Positions 13,971 through 22,226 are shown, numbered from the stretch's first letter. The stretch: 36,978 nt of DNA from Oscillospiraceae bacterium (GCA_015066365.1 SVON01000019.1:1-36978), one strand, 5' to 3'. Numbers and translations: made by a program. Notes: generated from the letters alone by a model not told the origin.

Positions 13971-14333
13971 TTACAGTTTCCGAATGCCTTTAACGGCATA
14001 CTGAGCGCCTTCCGGCGCCACCGAAGCCACCGCAGCGGAAATAACCGCCACCGTCTCGGCAGGCACGCCGCCATCCACATCCGGCTTGGAGGATACGACC
14101 TCGGTGTTGCCCACGATGGGCGCCGCCGCAGGGATGGGCGCCGCCACAGATGCCACCGGGATAGCCGGCTGAACCGGGGCCTTGTTCTTCTCCAGATAAG
14201 ACATTATCAGACCAAACACCTTAAAGACACCGGTGAGCAGCAACAACATCAAAAACACCACGGTGAAACCGATAAGGATGGTGATTACTGCATCACCTGC
14301 CAGCGTTCCGGCGTTAACATTCAACAGATTCAT
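13971..14333 (-). CDS. oadG: OadG-family decarboxylase gamma subunit
   Basis: A 120-aa protein with one N-terminal transmembrane helix (about 14-38, 'AVITILIGFTVVFLMLLLLTGVF') followed by 'KVFGLIMSYLEKN' and an Ala/Pro-rich flexible tail ending 'APEGAQYAVKGIRKL'. Gamma subunits anchor the soluble carboxyltransferase to the beta subunit and help assemble the pump. The start at ATG 14333 is chosen because GGGAGG precedes it; the frame stays open 48 nt further upstream without a good site. It is the first gene of the oadG-oadB pair, preceded by a promoter. The Ala/Pro linker resembles those of biotin-carrier proteins but no biotinylation motif (MKM) is present. Confidence 0.82.
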   Translation of the reverse strand: MNLLNVNAGTLAGDAVITILIGFTVVFLMLLLLTGVFKVFGLIMSYLEKNKAPVQPAIPVASVAAPIPAAAPIVGNTEVVSSKPDVDGGVPAETVAVISAAVASVAPEGAQYAVKGIRKL

Positions 14334-14405
14334 ACAACAGTTCCTCCCTGCATGGAAATAGTGACCGGCAGAAAAGTCCATCCCTGCCCATCATAATACC
14401 CTATC

Positions 14406-14435
14406 ATTATACTACAAACCTCCTATAAAAAGCAA
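14406..14435 (-). promoter_or_regulatory. promoter of oadG-oadB
   Basis: On the minus strand -10 TATAAT (14411-14406) and -35 TTGCTT (14435-14430) are separated by 18 nt, immediately after the terminator of the upstream operon. The -35 matches consensus only in part. Confidence 0.6.
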
Positions 14436-14462
14436 CCCTTTTTACAAGATTATCCTATAAAA

Positions 14463-14497
14463 AAACGACCTTTTTCGAAGAACGAAAAAGGTCGTTT
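14463..14497 (-). terminator. terminator of the six-gene operon
   Basis: Perfect 15-bp stem aaacgacctttttcg (14463-14477) with cgaaaaaggtcgttt (14483-14497). On the minus strand it is followed by TTTTATAGG. It lies 5 nt after the stop of the ECF S component gene. Confidence 0.9.
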
Positions 14498-14502
14498 GAC
14501 AC

Positions 14503-15021
14503 TCACAGTTTTTGCAGGCGTTTTTTGACGTCCAGCTTATCCAAAGCCAAAGCCAACACCACGAAACAAATGCCGCTGGCCAAAGCCTGAACCCCATTAA
14601 AGGGAACCGATACCAACGCCGAACCCGCCGCCACGGAAAGGGGCATATCGAAGCAGAGAAGGATCACCTCGGCCACGTAATAACCGCCCACGCAAACCAT
14701 ACCGGCCAGCACCGGCGCCACCGCGTTGCGCCGGCCCATCAGGCGGGGGTTTTCGGCTGTAAAGGTTAGCGCCATTACAGCTTTGATCGCAACGGTGAAG
14801 GGGGCCCACAAGGGCGCCACCATCAGATCCGCCACACCGGCGCCAATTGCCGCTGCAGCCACCGCGTAGGGGGTTGGCAACAGAGCCGCTGCCAGATAGA
14901 TCACCGTGTCACCCAAGTGTATGTAACCGCCGTTACCGTTGGGGATGGCGAACACCAACATGCTGGTGGCCACCGCCACCATCGCCGCCAGCAGACCGGC
15001 CAGCACCAAATTCTTTTTCAT
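14503..15021 (-). CDS. ECF transporter S component, likely for vitamin B6 or a related pyridine/pyrimidine
   Basis: A 172-aa membrane protein with about five to six hydrophobic helices. The segment 'PNGNGGYIHLGDTVIYLAAALLPTPYAVAAAAIGAGVADL' matches the conserved loop and helix of ECF substrate-binding (S) subunits of the HmpT/PdxU/ThiW type, where the 'H.GD' segment takes part in substrate binding and Ala-rich helices contact the EcfT subunit. It lies 3 nt downstream of a pyridoxal kinase gene, which makes pyridoxine/pyridoxal or hydroxymethylpyrimidine the most likely cargo. The shared energizing module (EcfA, EcfA', EcfT) is not in the window. It is the last gene of the operon. Confidence 0.8.
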   Translation of the reverse strand: MKKNLVLAGLLAAMVAVATSMLVFAIPNGNGGYIHLGDTVIYLAAALLPTPYAVAAAAIGAGVADLMVAPLWAPFTVAIKAVMALTFTAENPRLMGRRNAVAPVLAGMVCVGGYYVAEVILLCFDMPLSVAAGSALVSVPFNGVQALASGICFVVLALALDKLDVKKRLQKL

Positions 15022-15024
15022 GGT

Positions 15025-15870
15025 TTATCCTCCTTTAACCAAATCGCACAAAAAGGGTTCAAAAGCGATGCCGTCCTGCCCATTCACGTCCATGGTCGCG
15101 GTGGCGGCTGTCGCCTTACACACAAAGTCGGTGGTGCGGCGCACCGCCGCATCCAGCGGCAAGCCCCGCAACAACCATCCACACAGCACCGAGGCAAACA
15201 CGTCGCCGGTCCCGGCAAAATTCTGTTCCACCCGATGACCGCTGACCCACACCGGATCGGCGTCCACACCGGACAGCACACAGTTGTCGATGTTGTCCCC
15301 GGCCTCCACGCCGGTGACCACCACCGCACCGCACCCACCGGCGAGCAGACGGCGAGCCATAGCCTCTACCCTGCTCCGGCACCGCGCATCCGCCACCACG
15401 GCGGCATAATCCTCTCCGGTGAGCAAGCACAGCTCGGTCAGGTTCGGCGTAGCCACGCTGGCTAACGCCACCAACCGCCCCATTGCCGGAATCAATTCCG
15501 GCGCGCAGGAGGAATACAGCTTGCCGTGATCTGCCATAGCCGGGTCCACCAGCCGCAGCGCCCCCTGCTCCTTCAGCCGTTGGAGAAAGGGCTCCAATAT
15601 CTCCGCCTGGTGGCCGTCACCCAAAAATCCGGTATAACCGCAAGCAAAGGTCAGCCCCAACTGTTCCCAATGAGCCAGATAGGCCGCCATATCGCCGGAA
15701 AAATCCCGGATGAGAGGGTCAGGATACCCGGTATGGCTGGACAGCACCGCCGTTGGCACCGGACACACCTGATACCCCATCGCCGACAAGATCGGGATGG
15801 TCACGGTCAGCGAACACCGCCCAAACCCGGACAGATCGTTCACCGCCGCCACACGCTCAATTTCCTGCAC
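15025..15870 (-). CDS. pyridoxal/pyridoxamine kinase (PdxY-like, ribokinase superfamily)
   Basis: About 281 aa. It phosphorylates the 5'-hydroxymethyl group of vitamin B6 vitamers with ATP. Family signatures are 'VAAVNDLSGFGRCSLTVTIPILSAMGYQVCPVPTAVLSSHTG' at the N-terminus (substrate-binding Ser/Gly region), 'VDPAMADHGKLY', 'TPNLTELCLLTG' and the anion-hole motif 'FAGTGDVFASVLCG' with catalytic Asp. The start is uncertain: GTG 15870 and GTG 15852 are both plausible (AGGAA sits 8 nt before 15852). The frame remains open to 15924, but that would overlap gpsA. Its product and the adjacent ECF S component form a capture-and-phosphorylate pair for B6 salvage. Confidence 0.85.
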   Translation of the reverse strand: MQEIERVAAVNDLSGFGRCSLTVTIPILSAMGYQVCPVPTAVLSSHTGYPDPLIRDFSGDMAAYLAHWEQLGLTFACGYTGFLGDGHQAEILEPFLQRLKEQGALRLVDPAMADHGKLYSSCAPELIPAMGRLVALASVATPNLTELCLLTGEDYAAVVADARCRSRVEAMARRLLAGGCGAVVVTGVEAGDNIDNCVLSGVDADPVWVSGHRVEQNFAGTGDVFASVLCGWLLRGLPLDAAVRRTTDFVCKATAATATMDVNGQDGIAFEPFLCDLVKGG

Positions 15871-15905
15871 ACCTCTCACCTCACGTTCGGTTATAATGCT
15901 CGAAA

Positions 15906-16916
15906 TTACAGATTGCCGACCCACATAGGCTCGTCCTCCACACCGCTGACGCTCTTCAGCAGGTCGGACACCGCCTGACGGGGGTCTTTGCCTTCATAAC
16001 AAATCAGATAACACTGCTCGACGATGGGCATACGCACCTCGTGCCGGCAGGCTAACTGCCACGCCGCCCGAGCCGCCAAAAAGCCCTCTACCGTACCCAC
16101 CTGCCGTACCGTCTCCTCCACCGGGGTGCCCCGGCCAATCAGGATACCGGCCCGCAGGTTGCGGGAGTGCATACTGCCGCAGGTGACCATCAGGTCGCCC
16201 ATACCGCTGAGCCCCGCAAAGGTGCGCTCTTCCGCGCCCAGGTGATTGCCCAGTCGGGCAATCTCGGCCAGGCCGCGGGTCATCAGCGCCGCCTTGGCGT
16301 TGTCGCCCATACCCAAGCCTTCCACAATGCCGGAGCACAGGGCGATGACGTTCTTCAGCGCACCACCCAGCTCCACGCCCACCAGATCCCGGTTGAGATA
16401 CACCCGGAAATAGGTTTGGCTGAGCAGAGACTGCACCTGGCGTGCCGCCTCCATATCCTCCGAGGATACCGTCACCATGGTGGGCACCTGCCGGGCCACC
16501 TCCTCCGCGTGGGAGGGACCGGACAGCACCACCACCTTGGCGGTGGGCAGTTCCTCGCGCAGCACCTGAGAAAACCGTTTGAGGGTATTGTCCTCCAGAC
16601 CCTTACCGGCGTTGACCACCAGCGTGCCGGGGCGCAGATGCGCCGCCAACCGCTTGGCGGTGGAACGAATCGCAAAGGAGGGCACCGCCATAATCACCAT
16701 ATCCGCATCGGCGGCCACCGCCATATCGCCGGTCAACGTCATACCGTGAGGCAGAAACACCCCCGGCAACCGGGTGCGATTTTGGTTGTGCAAGCGCAGG
16801 TCTTCCAGCTCTGCCTGGTCAAAGGACCACAGGGTTACCTGGTGGTTCATCCGGGAGGCTACCAGAGCCAAACCGATGCCCCAACCTCCGGCACCTAATA
16901 CAGAAACACGACTCAT
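15906..16916 (-). CDS. gpsA: NAD(P)-dependent glycerol-3-phosphate dehydrogenase
   Basis: A 336-aa cytoplasmic enzyme reducing dihydroxyacetone phosphate to sn-glycerol 3-phosphate for phospholipid synthesis. The Rossmann motif 'VSVLGAGGWGIGLALV' is at residues 4-19. It is followed by 'VIMAVPSFAIR', 'NAGKGLE', 'VLSGPSHAEEVA', the catalytic-Lys segment 'GVELGGALKNVIAL' and 'SRNLRAG' near the substrate pocket. The start at ATG 16916 has GGAGG upstream; the frame extends seven codons further. It lies one nucleotide after plsY, which uses its product, so gpsA and plsY form a functional pair for making lysophosphatidic acid. Confidence 0.96.
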   Translation of the reverse strand: MSRVSVLGAGGWGIGLALVASRMNHQVTLWSFDQAELEDLRLHNQNRTRLPGVFLPHGMTLTGDMAVAADADMVIMAVPSFAIRSTAKRLAAHLRPGTLVVNAGKGLEDNTLKRFSQVLREELPTAKVVVLSGPSHAEEVARQVPTMVTVSSEDMEAARQVQSLLSQTYFRVYLNRDLVGVELGGALKNVIALCSGIVEGLGMGDNAKAALMTRGLAEIARLGNHLGAEERTFAGLSGMGDLMVTCGSMHSRNLRAGILIGRGTPVEETVRQVGTVEGFLAARAAWQLACRHEVRMPIVEQCYLICYEGKDPRQAVSDLLKSVSGVEDEPMWVGNL

Positions 16917-16917
16917 A

Positions 16918-17625
16918 TCACTGTTCCTCCGGTTCATCTTTTTTCACCATTTCGTCGATCCGGCTTTCGGTACCGTCGGCGATACGCCGCATATTGGCGC
17001 TGTGCTTGGCAATCACGATCACCACCACCGGCGTAATCATTAAGGTACAGAAAATGCTGATGCCCATATTGTATCCGTCAATCCACCGCCGGGCCGCAAA
17101 CGTGACGAAGGGAGCCAGCCCCACCGCCATCACCGAGCCCAGAGAGACCATACGGCCCAACAGCAGGATGAGAATAAACATACTTAGGCAGACCGCACCG
17201 GCCCGCCAATCCAGCACAAAGATCAGGCCGGCGGAGGTAGCCACGCCCTTGCCGCCACGAAACTTGTGGAACACCGGATACATATGCCCCAGCACCACGA
17301 ACAGGCTCGCCGCATACCGGCCCACCAGAAGCACCTCGTGGGGCAGAGCATCGGGTACCACGTTCATAGCGGTCATCAGCCAACCACCCAACAGGGTGGC
17401 CAGCACGCCCTTGCCCACGTCGCCCACCAGGGTCAATGCTGCCAGCACCGGTCCCTGAGAACGCAGCACGTTAGTGGCACCGGCGTTGCCGCTGCCGGTG
17501 GCGCGGATGTCGGTCTTTTTGAACAACCGGGTCAGAATGATGGCCCAGTTCATACTACCCATCAGATAGGCTCCCACAGCCGTCAACAGCAGTGCGTGCC
17601 AGTTTTGAATCAATAAATCCCACAT
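16918..17625 (-). CDS. plsY: acyl-phosphate:glycerol-3-phosphate acyltransferase
   Basis: A 235-aa inner-membrane enzyme transferring an acyl group from acyl-phosphate to glycerol 3-phosphate, the first step of phospholipid synthesis in most Gram-positives. Three family motifs are present: 'IRATGSGNAGATNVLR' near residues 40-55, 'GHMYPVFHKFRGGKGVATSAG' around 113-133, and a C-terminal loop 'IAKHSANMRRI'. At least five hydrophobic helices are seen. It extends a little beyond the usual ~200 aa with a charged tail (ESRIDEMVKKDEPEEQ). It sits between der and gpsA in the operon. Confidence 0.95.
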   Translation of the reverse strand: MWDLLIQNWHALLLTAVGAYLMGSMNWAIILTRLFKKTDIRATGSGNAGATNVLRSQGPVLAALTLVGDVGKGVLATLLGGWLMTAMNVVPDALPHEVLLVGRYAASLFVVLGHMYPVFHKFRGGKGVATSAGLIFVLDWRAGAVCLSMFILILLLGRMVSLGSVMAVGLAPFVTFAARRWIDGYNMGISIFCTLMITPVVVIVIAKHSANMRRIADGTESRIDEMVKKDEPEEQ

Positions 17626-17643
17626 AACAATGCCTCCTGTCGG

Positions 17644-18975
17644 TTATTGGGTGGTGCGATCGCCCTTTTCCCGGACGATAAACCGGACCGGCGTGCCCTC
17701 TAAGCCAAAGGTATCCCGGAACTGATTTTCCAGATACCGCTGATACGAAAAATGGAATAGCTCCGCCCGATTGACGAAGAACACAAAGGTGGGCGGGTTG
17801 GTGGAGGGCTGGGTCACGTAGTAAATACGCAGACGCTTGCCCTTATCCGTGGGGGGCTGTACCCGGGCCGTAGCCTGGGCCAGCACGTCGTTGAGCATAC
17901 CGGTCTTGATGCGCATAGAGTTCTGCTCGCTGACAAACTTGATCAGTTCAAACAGGCGGTCCACCCGCTGTCCGGTCTTGGCGGAAATGAAGATAAACGG
18001 CGCATAGGACATAAAGGAAAAATCCACCGCCAGCTTCTTGCGCATCTGATCCATGGTCTTGTCGTCCTTCTCCACCGCATCCCATTTATTGACCGCGATG
18101 ATGCAGGCCTTGCCCTTTTCGTGGGCGATACCCGCCACCTTGCTGTCCTGCTCGGTGAAGCCCTCGGTAGCGTCGATCATAATCACGCACACGTCGGCCC
18201 GCTCCACCGCCATCTGAGCGCGGAGCACGCTGTATTTCTCGATATTGTCGTCCACCTTGCTCTTGCGGCGCAGGCCGGCGGTATCGATAAAGATAAAGTC
18301 GCCGTGCTTGTTGTGAATGTGGGTATCAATGGCATCCCGGGTGGTGCCGGCGATGTTGGAGACGATGCTCCGCTCCTCACCGGCCACGCAGTTGACCAGC
18401 GAGGATTTGCCGGCGTTGGGCTTGCCGATGACCGCCACCTTGATGACGTCGGACTCTTCCTCCTCCTCTTCCACCGGGGGCATAAACTCAAACACCGCAT
18501 CCAGCAGGTCGCCGGTGCCCATACCGTGCACCGAGGATACCGCCACCGGGTCGCCCAAGCCCAGGTTATAGAACTCATAAAACTCGGCAGGGGGAGCACC
18601 GGGGGTGTCGCACTTGTTGACGCACAGCACCACCGGCTTGCCACTCTTCTGCAGCATGGTGGCCACCGATTGGTCGTTGGCGGTGACACCGGAGCGCAGA
18701 TCGGTAACCAGCACGATCACGTCTGCCTGCTCGATGGCCAGCTGAGCCTGATCCCGCATCTGAGCCAGGATCACGTCGTCGGTCTTCGGCTCGATACCAC
18801 CGGTATCCGCCAGCATAAACTTACGCCCGCGCCACTCGCACTCCGCAAAGATGCGGTCACGGGTAACACCGGGGGTGTCCTCCACAATGGACAACCGCTG
18901 ACCGATCAATTTATTAAACAGGGTGGATTTGCCCACGTTGGGGCGGCCAACCACGGCCACAACCGGTTTCGCCAT
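17644..18975 (-). CDS. der: ribosome biogenesis GTPase Der (EngA)
   Basis: A 443-aa tandem GTPase needed for 50S subunit maturation. The first G domain has P-loop 'GRPNVGKSTLFNKL', 'DTGG' and 'NKCD'. The second has 'GKPNAGKSSLVNCV', 'DTAGLRRKSKVDD' and 'NKWDAVEKDD'. The C-terminal KH-like domain (~355-443) includes 'RIKTGMLNDVLAQATARVQPP' and 'GTPVRFIVREK'. A short acidic linker (EEEEEESD) joins the two G domains. ATG 18975 overlaps the stop of the upstream DUF512 gene by one base (TGATG). Length matches the family. Confidence 0.97.
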   Translation of the reverse strand: MAKPVVAVVGRPNVGKSTLFNKLIGQRLSIVEDTPGVTRDRIFAECEWRGRKFMLADTGGIEPKTDDVILAQMRDQAQLAIEQADVIVLVTDLRSGVTANDQSVATMLQKSGKPVVLCVNKCDTPGAPPAEFYEFYNLGLGDPVAVSSVHGMGTGDLLDAVFEFMPPVEEEEEESDVIKVAVIGKPNAGKSSLVNCVAGEERSIVSNIAGTTRDAIDTHIHNKHGDFIFIDTAGLRRKSKVDDNIEKYSVLRAQMAVERADVCVIMIDATEGFTEQDSKVAGIAHEKGKACIIAVNKWDAVEKDDKTMDQMRKKLAVDFSFMSYAPFIFISAKTGQRVDRLFELIKFVSEQNSMRIKTGMLNDVLAQATARVQPPTDKGKRLRIYYVTQPSTNPPTFVFFVNRAELFHFSYQRYLENQFRDTFGLEGTPVRFIVREKGDRTTQ

Positions 18976-20306
18976 CAGCCATCCTCTCCTTCCACAGTAA
19001 ACATATCTTCAAACAGCGCCTCAAACAGCGCCACGCCGTCGGTCTCGGGGATAAAGGTGACCGGCACCCCCAGGGTCTGCTCCACCTGCTCCACCGACAC
19101 GTCGTCCAGGAACAGGTCGCCCTCCTGCCGCAGCATACACAGAGGCAGCAGCAGACGATCCATCGGCACGTCCTTCAGTTGCTTCATCAGGTCGCCGCCG
19201 GTGATCAGACCGGACACGGTGATGCTCTCTCCAAAAAATTCGTTGCGGATGGGCACCACCTGCAACTGCACACCGGGGCAACGGTCGGTCACATAATCCG
19301 CCAGCTCCTGCAAATACGGGGCGGCGTCCACGCCGGTGGCGATCACCAGTCGGTCGGTGTCCAGGAAAAGGTCAAACTCGTCCACCGCCTCCTTAAACTC
19401 TTCCCGCAGCAGAGCGATCATACCCACCCCGTTCTCCAGCTGAGGATACTCGCCGTAAAAGGCGCCCTCCGGAATGGGCACCCCCGCCCGGATATACCAC
19501 TCGTCCGAGGGATAGAAGATGCGGTTGCCGGTCTCTTTTTCCATCCGGTCCCCCATCTCGGTCATCTGACGGATGACGGTGGCACTCTCCTCCGGGGTGA
19601 AGCCACGCAGTACCGGCAGATTCTCCCGGTACTTGGTCAGGCCCACCGGCACCGCCGCCACGCTGCGCACCGCCGGGGCCAGTTTGGCCAGCGCTTCCAT
19701 ACTGTTCTGTAATTGTTCACCATCGTTATACCCCGGCACCAGCACCAACTGACAGTTGATGTCCAGCCCGGCCTCGGCAAACCGATACAGATGCTTGAGA
19801 CAATCCCCCGCAAAGCGGTTGTTCATCATTTGGCACCGCAGTTCAGGGTTGGTGGTGTGCACCGACACGTTGATGGGGCTGATGTGCATCTCGATAATGC
19901 GCTCCACGTCACGGTCGCTGAGATTGGTCAGGGTGATGTAGTTGCCAAACAGAAAGGAAAGGCGGCTGTCGTCGTCCTTAAAATATAGGCTCTCCCGCAT
20001 CCCCTCCGGCAACTGGTCGATAAAGCAAAAGATGCAGTTGTTGCGGCAGGAGCGCTGCTTGTCCATCAGGTAGGTTTCAAACAGCAGGCCGATCTCCTCA
20101 AAGGGTTCTTTTTGGATGGTCACCGTACGGTGCTTTCCCCGACGCTTTTCCACCGTCAGCTCCAACCGGGTATCCGGCATATAAAATCGGTAGTCCAGCA
20201 CGTCGGTAATCTCCCGCCCATTGATGGTCAAAAGAGTTTCCCCCGCTTTGATCCGGGCTTTGGCGGCGGGGCTTTTTTTCTCCACGCCAGTGATAAGAAC
20301 GGCCAT
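18975..20306 (-). CDS. DUF512 radical-SAM-like protein with N-terminal PDZ domain
   Basis: A 443-aa protein of a family widespread in Firmicutes and often next to der, with no established reaction. Residues ~3-60 form a PDZ-like domain ('VLITGVEKKSPAAKARIKAGETLLTINGREI'). Then comes an iron-sulfur motif CRNNCIFC (CxxxCxxC) near residue 95, which fits a [4Fe-4S] radical SAM centre, followed by 'FLFGNYITLTNL' and 'ISPINVSVHTTNPELR'. The C-terminal half is the DUF512 region. The start at ATG 20306 has AGGAGG 6 nt upstream; the frame continues 51 codons upstream without a site. It is the first gene of the six-gene operon, with a TATAAT box at 20370-20375. Confidence 0.85.
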   Translation of the reverse strand: MAVLITGVEKKSPAAKARIKAGETLLTINGREITDVLDYRFYMPDTRLELTVEKRRGKHRTVTIQKEPFEEIGLLFETYLMDKQRSCRNNCIFCFIDQLPEGMRESLYFKDDDSRLSFLFGNYITLTNLSDRDVERIIEMHISPINVSVHTTNPELRCQMMNNRFAGDCLKHLYRFAEAGLDINCQLVLVPGYNDGEQLQNSMEALAKLAPAVRSVAAVPVGLTKYRENLPVLRGFTPEESATVIRQMTEMGDRMEKETGNRIFYPSDEWYIRAGVPIPEGAFYGEYPQLENGVGMIALLREEFKEAVDEFDLFLDTDRLVIATGVDAAPYLQELADYVTDRCPGVQLQVVPIRNEFFGESITVSGLITGGDLMKQLKDVPMDRLLLPLCMLRQEGDLFLDDVSVEQVEQTLGVPVTFIPETDGVALFEALFEDMFTVEGEDG

Positions 20307-20369
20307 ACGGTCACCTCCTAATCTGCAAAGTTTGGGTCGGATTGCTCCTGCTACCCCATAATCTTTTAT

Positions 20370-20375
20370 ATTATA
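20370..20375 (-). promoter_or_regulatory. -10 element of the DUF512-der operon
   Basis: A perfect TATAAT on the minus strand 64 nt upstream of ATG 20306. The -35 region is T-rich and poorly matched, so the promoter call is tentative. Confidence 0.5.
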
Positions 20376-20487
20376 CCATATCTTAGAGCAAAAGAAAAGT
20401 AGTTGTTGCGAAAAAAGTGCCAAAAAAAGAGGGGGCGTACCCCTCTCGGCTCTGTGCAAAAAAGAAAAGAGGCAGAAAAAGAAAAAT

Positions 20488-20509
20488 AGAGAAGGATTTC
20501 TCCTTCTCT
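20488..20509 (-). terminator. terminator after rpmF
   Basis: A 9-bp stem agagaagga/tccttctct (20488-20496 with 20501-20509). On the minus strand it is followed by ATTTTTCTTTTT. It lies 30 nt past the rpmF stop. The remaining gap to the DUF512 gene holds no other gene. Confidence 0.85.
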
Positions 20510-20539
20510 ACTCTCTTTCTGCACTCGTTGTGGGTGAAA

Positions 20540-20722
20540 TTAGCCTTCCACCTTGACAATCTGCTTGCCGCCGTAGTAGCCACAGCTACCGCACAGACGA
20601 TGGGCACGCTTGTACTCACCGCACTGGGGGCACTTCACCAGAGTGGGAGCGTCCAGCTTCCACAGGTTGTTGCGTCGTTTGTCACGACGAGCCTTGGATG
20701 TTTTTCTCTTGGGTACCGCCAT
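20540..20722 (-). CDS. rpmF: 50S ribosomal protein L32
   Basis: A 60-aa protein with the family start MAVPKRKTSKARRDKRR and a zinc ribbon formed by CPQC and CGSC (residues ~32-49), i.e. the zinc-binding C+ form. It is 17 nt downstream of the DUF177/YceD gene, the usual bacterial arrangement, and shares its promoter. AGGAGG-type site before ATG 20722. Confidence 0.98.
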   Translation of the reverse strand: MAVPKRKTSKARRDKRRNNLWKLDAPTLVKCPQCGEYKRAHRLCGSCGYYGGKQIVKVEG

Positions 20723-20739
20723 GTCAGCACCTCCTTAAG

Positions 20740-21234
20740 TTATTCGAGTAGTTGTCCCAAAATAGCGAGACGGGGATCGACAGACTTGCGGTTGCACCCG
20801 CACAGTCCTTCATTGAGATTCTTGCCACACAATGGACACAGGCCGCGGCAGTCCTCCCGACAGAGGCTCTTATACGGCAGTTCCAGCAGCATATCCGCCA
20901 ACACCAGATCGTCAAGATCCAGTTGGTAGTTATCCAGCAGGATAAAGTCGTCATTCTCCTCATTCTCGAGAGTGGTCACCAGGGTGTGCTCCAACGGAAG
21001 GTCATAGGTCTTGGTAAAGGGGGTCAAGCACCGGTCGCAGGCACCGTAAAATACGAACCCGACCCGAGCAGACAAGGTAACCACACCGGCCCGCACCGTC
21101 ACCGCACCGGTCACGTGCACGGGATCGCGGAAGGGATTACCGCCCTGAAATTCAACCTGTGAGAAATCCAACTCTGTGTCGATGGGCAGGCTGGAAAGCT
21201 CGCCCATAAACAGAGGTCTGCACTGCATAAGCAT
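20740..21234 (-). CDS. yceD: DUF177/YceD family protein
   Basis: A 164-aa protein of the family found next to rpmF in most bacteria and linked to 23S rRNA or large-subunit maturation. Conserved parts are 'GACDRCLTPF' in the middle and the C-terminal Cys cluster 'LCREDCRGLCPLCGKNLNEGLCGC', which could bind zinc. The start at ATG 21234 has GAGGTG upstream; a second ATG two codons later is possible. Transcription starts from a consensus promoter just upstream. Confidence 0.88.
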   Translation of the reverse strand: MLMQCRPLFMGELSSLPIDTELDFSQVEFQGGNPFRDPVHVTGAVTVRAGVVTLSARVGFVFYGACDRCLTPFTKTYDLPLEHTLVTTLENEENDDFILLDNYQLDLDDLVLADMLLELPYKSLCREDCRGLCPLCGKNLNEGLCGCNRKSVDPRLAILGQLLE

Positions 21235-21260
21235 AGTTCACCTCAAGCGTCACGCAAAGT

Positions 21261-21289
21261 ATTATATAGGAGCAGGCGGAATTTGTCAA
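21261..21289 (-). promoter_or_regulatory. consensus sigma-A promoter of yceD-rpmF
   Basis: On the minus strand a perfect TTGACA (21289-21284), a 17-nt spacer and a perfect TATAAT (21266-21261). Expected start near 21254, about 20 nt before ATG 21234. Confidence 0.93.
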
Positions 21290-21394
21290 TAGAAATTTGA
21301 AAATCCACCCATTTTCGTCATAATTACAGTTTTCTGCAACCGGGAGTGAAATCGTGTTGTGATAATCCACGAGAAACCACGCGGCGCACAACAC

Positions 21395-22204
21395 TCAGTG
21401 CTCGGGTTTGTCAATAGCCACCAACGGCACAAAGGGCTCTGCCTCGGCATCGCCAATGTCCCGGATGAGGATAAAGGGGGTCAACTCGTCGTCCTGACCG
21501 GCAGGGTTGTCCCGGATACGCTCGGCCAGATTGGCGTCGGTGACCTCGTTGAGGTCGGGGGATTTGCCCAATACCTCTACGTCGATGTCGTTGGCATCCA
21601 CCAGCACGCAGGAGATGCCCAGCTTCTCATAAATAGCCGCACAGACACCAACAGGATCGGTGGTGCTGAGCACCGCGGTGGTCTTATAGGTGTCAAACTG
21701 AGAATGGGGATAGAAGCCGTCGATACCGGCAATCTCACGACCCAGAATCTCAAAGAACACACCCCGCTTGCCCCGCAGCTTGCCCAAAGCACTGCGGAAG
21801 GAAGCCCACAAAACCAGCGGCAGACCTTTCATATCGATGGCCAACTGCAGCTTATAGGGCTCGGACAGACCGGTGCCGGTGGCACTGCGATAGGCAAACT
21901 TGGACAAAAACTTAGCCCAGAAGCCCACCTTGACCTCTTCCATGGTGACGATGTTGCCCTGACACATCGAGATCACCTTCTCGCCCAGGGTCACCACGTC
22001 GCCGGGCTGATACAAGGGGGCTACGTACTTGCGCAACACCTCGATATAGTCCTCGCCCTTTTCGATAAAGTGGGTCTTGATGCCGTACCGCTCGTATCGG
22101 ACGCCGTCCACCTCCCGCAGACCGCGGATATAATAGACTACGCCGTCCTTCTCCCGGCGGTTCTGTTCGTTGTTCCGGTTACCTTCGTACCAAATAGCAG
22201 CCAT
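21395..22204 (-). CDS. F420-0:gamma-glutamyl ligase (CofE/DUF129) family protein
   Basis: A 269-aa protein resembling the CofE/F420_ligase domain. Conserved features are 'YERYGIKTHFIEKGEDYIEVLRKYV', 'PGDVVTLGEKVISMCQGNIV' (the 'SEK..A..QG' region), 'GREIAGIDGFYPHSQFDTYK', 'LVDANDIDVEVLG' and 'IRDNPAGQDDELTPF'. In methanogens and actinobacteria CofE adds glutamates to F420-0, but Clostridia are not known to make F420. The activity here may be a different amide ligation. Start: ATG 22204 with GGAG about 11 nt upstream; the frame extends seven codons further. A P-loop protein gene lies 100 nt upstream on the same strand. An inverted repeat (21354-21361 with 21387-21394) follows the stop. Confidence 0.8.
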   Translation of the reverse strand: MAAIWYEGNRNNEQNRREKDGVVYYIRGLREVDGVRYERYGIKTHFIEKGEDYIEVLRKYVAPLYQPGDVVTLGEKVISMCQGNIVTMEEVKVGFWAKFLSKFAYRSATGTGLSEPYKLQLAIDMKGLPLVLWASFRSALGKLRGKRGVFFEILGREIAGIDGFYPHSQFDTYKTTAVLSTTDPVGVCAAIYEKLGISCVLVDANDIDVEVLGKSPDLNEVTDANLAERIRDNPAGQDDELTPFILIRDIGDAEAEPFVPLVAIDKPEH

Positions 22205-22226
22205 AGTTTGTCGCTCCATTCGCACA

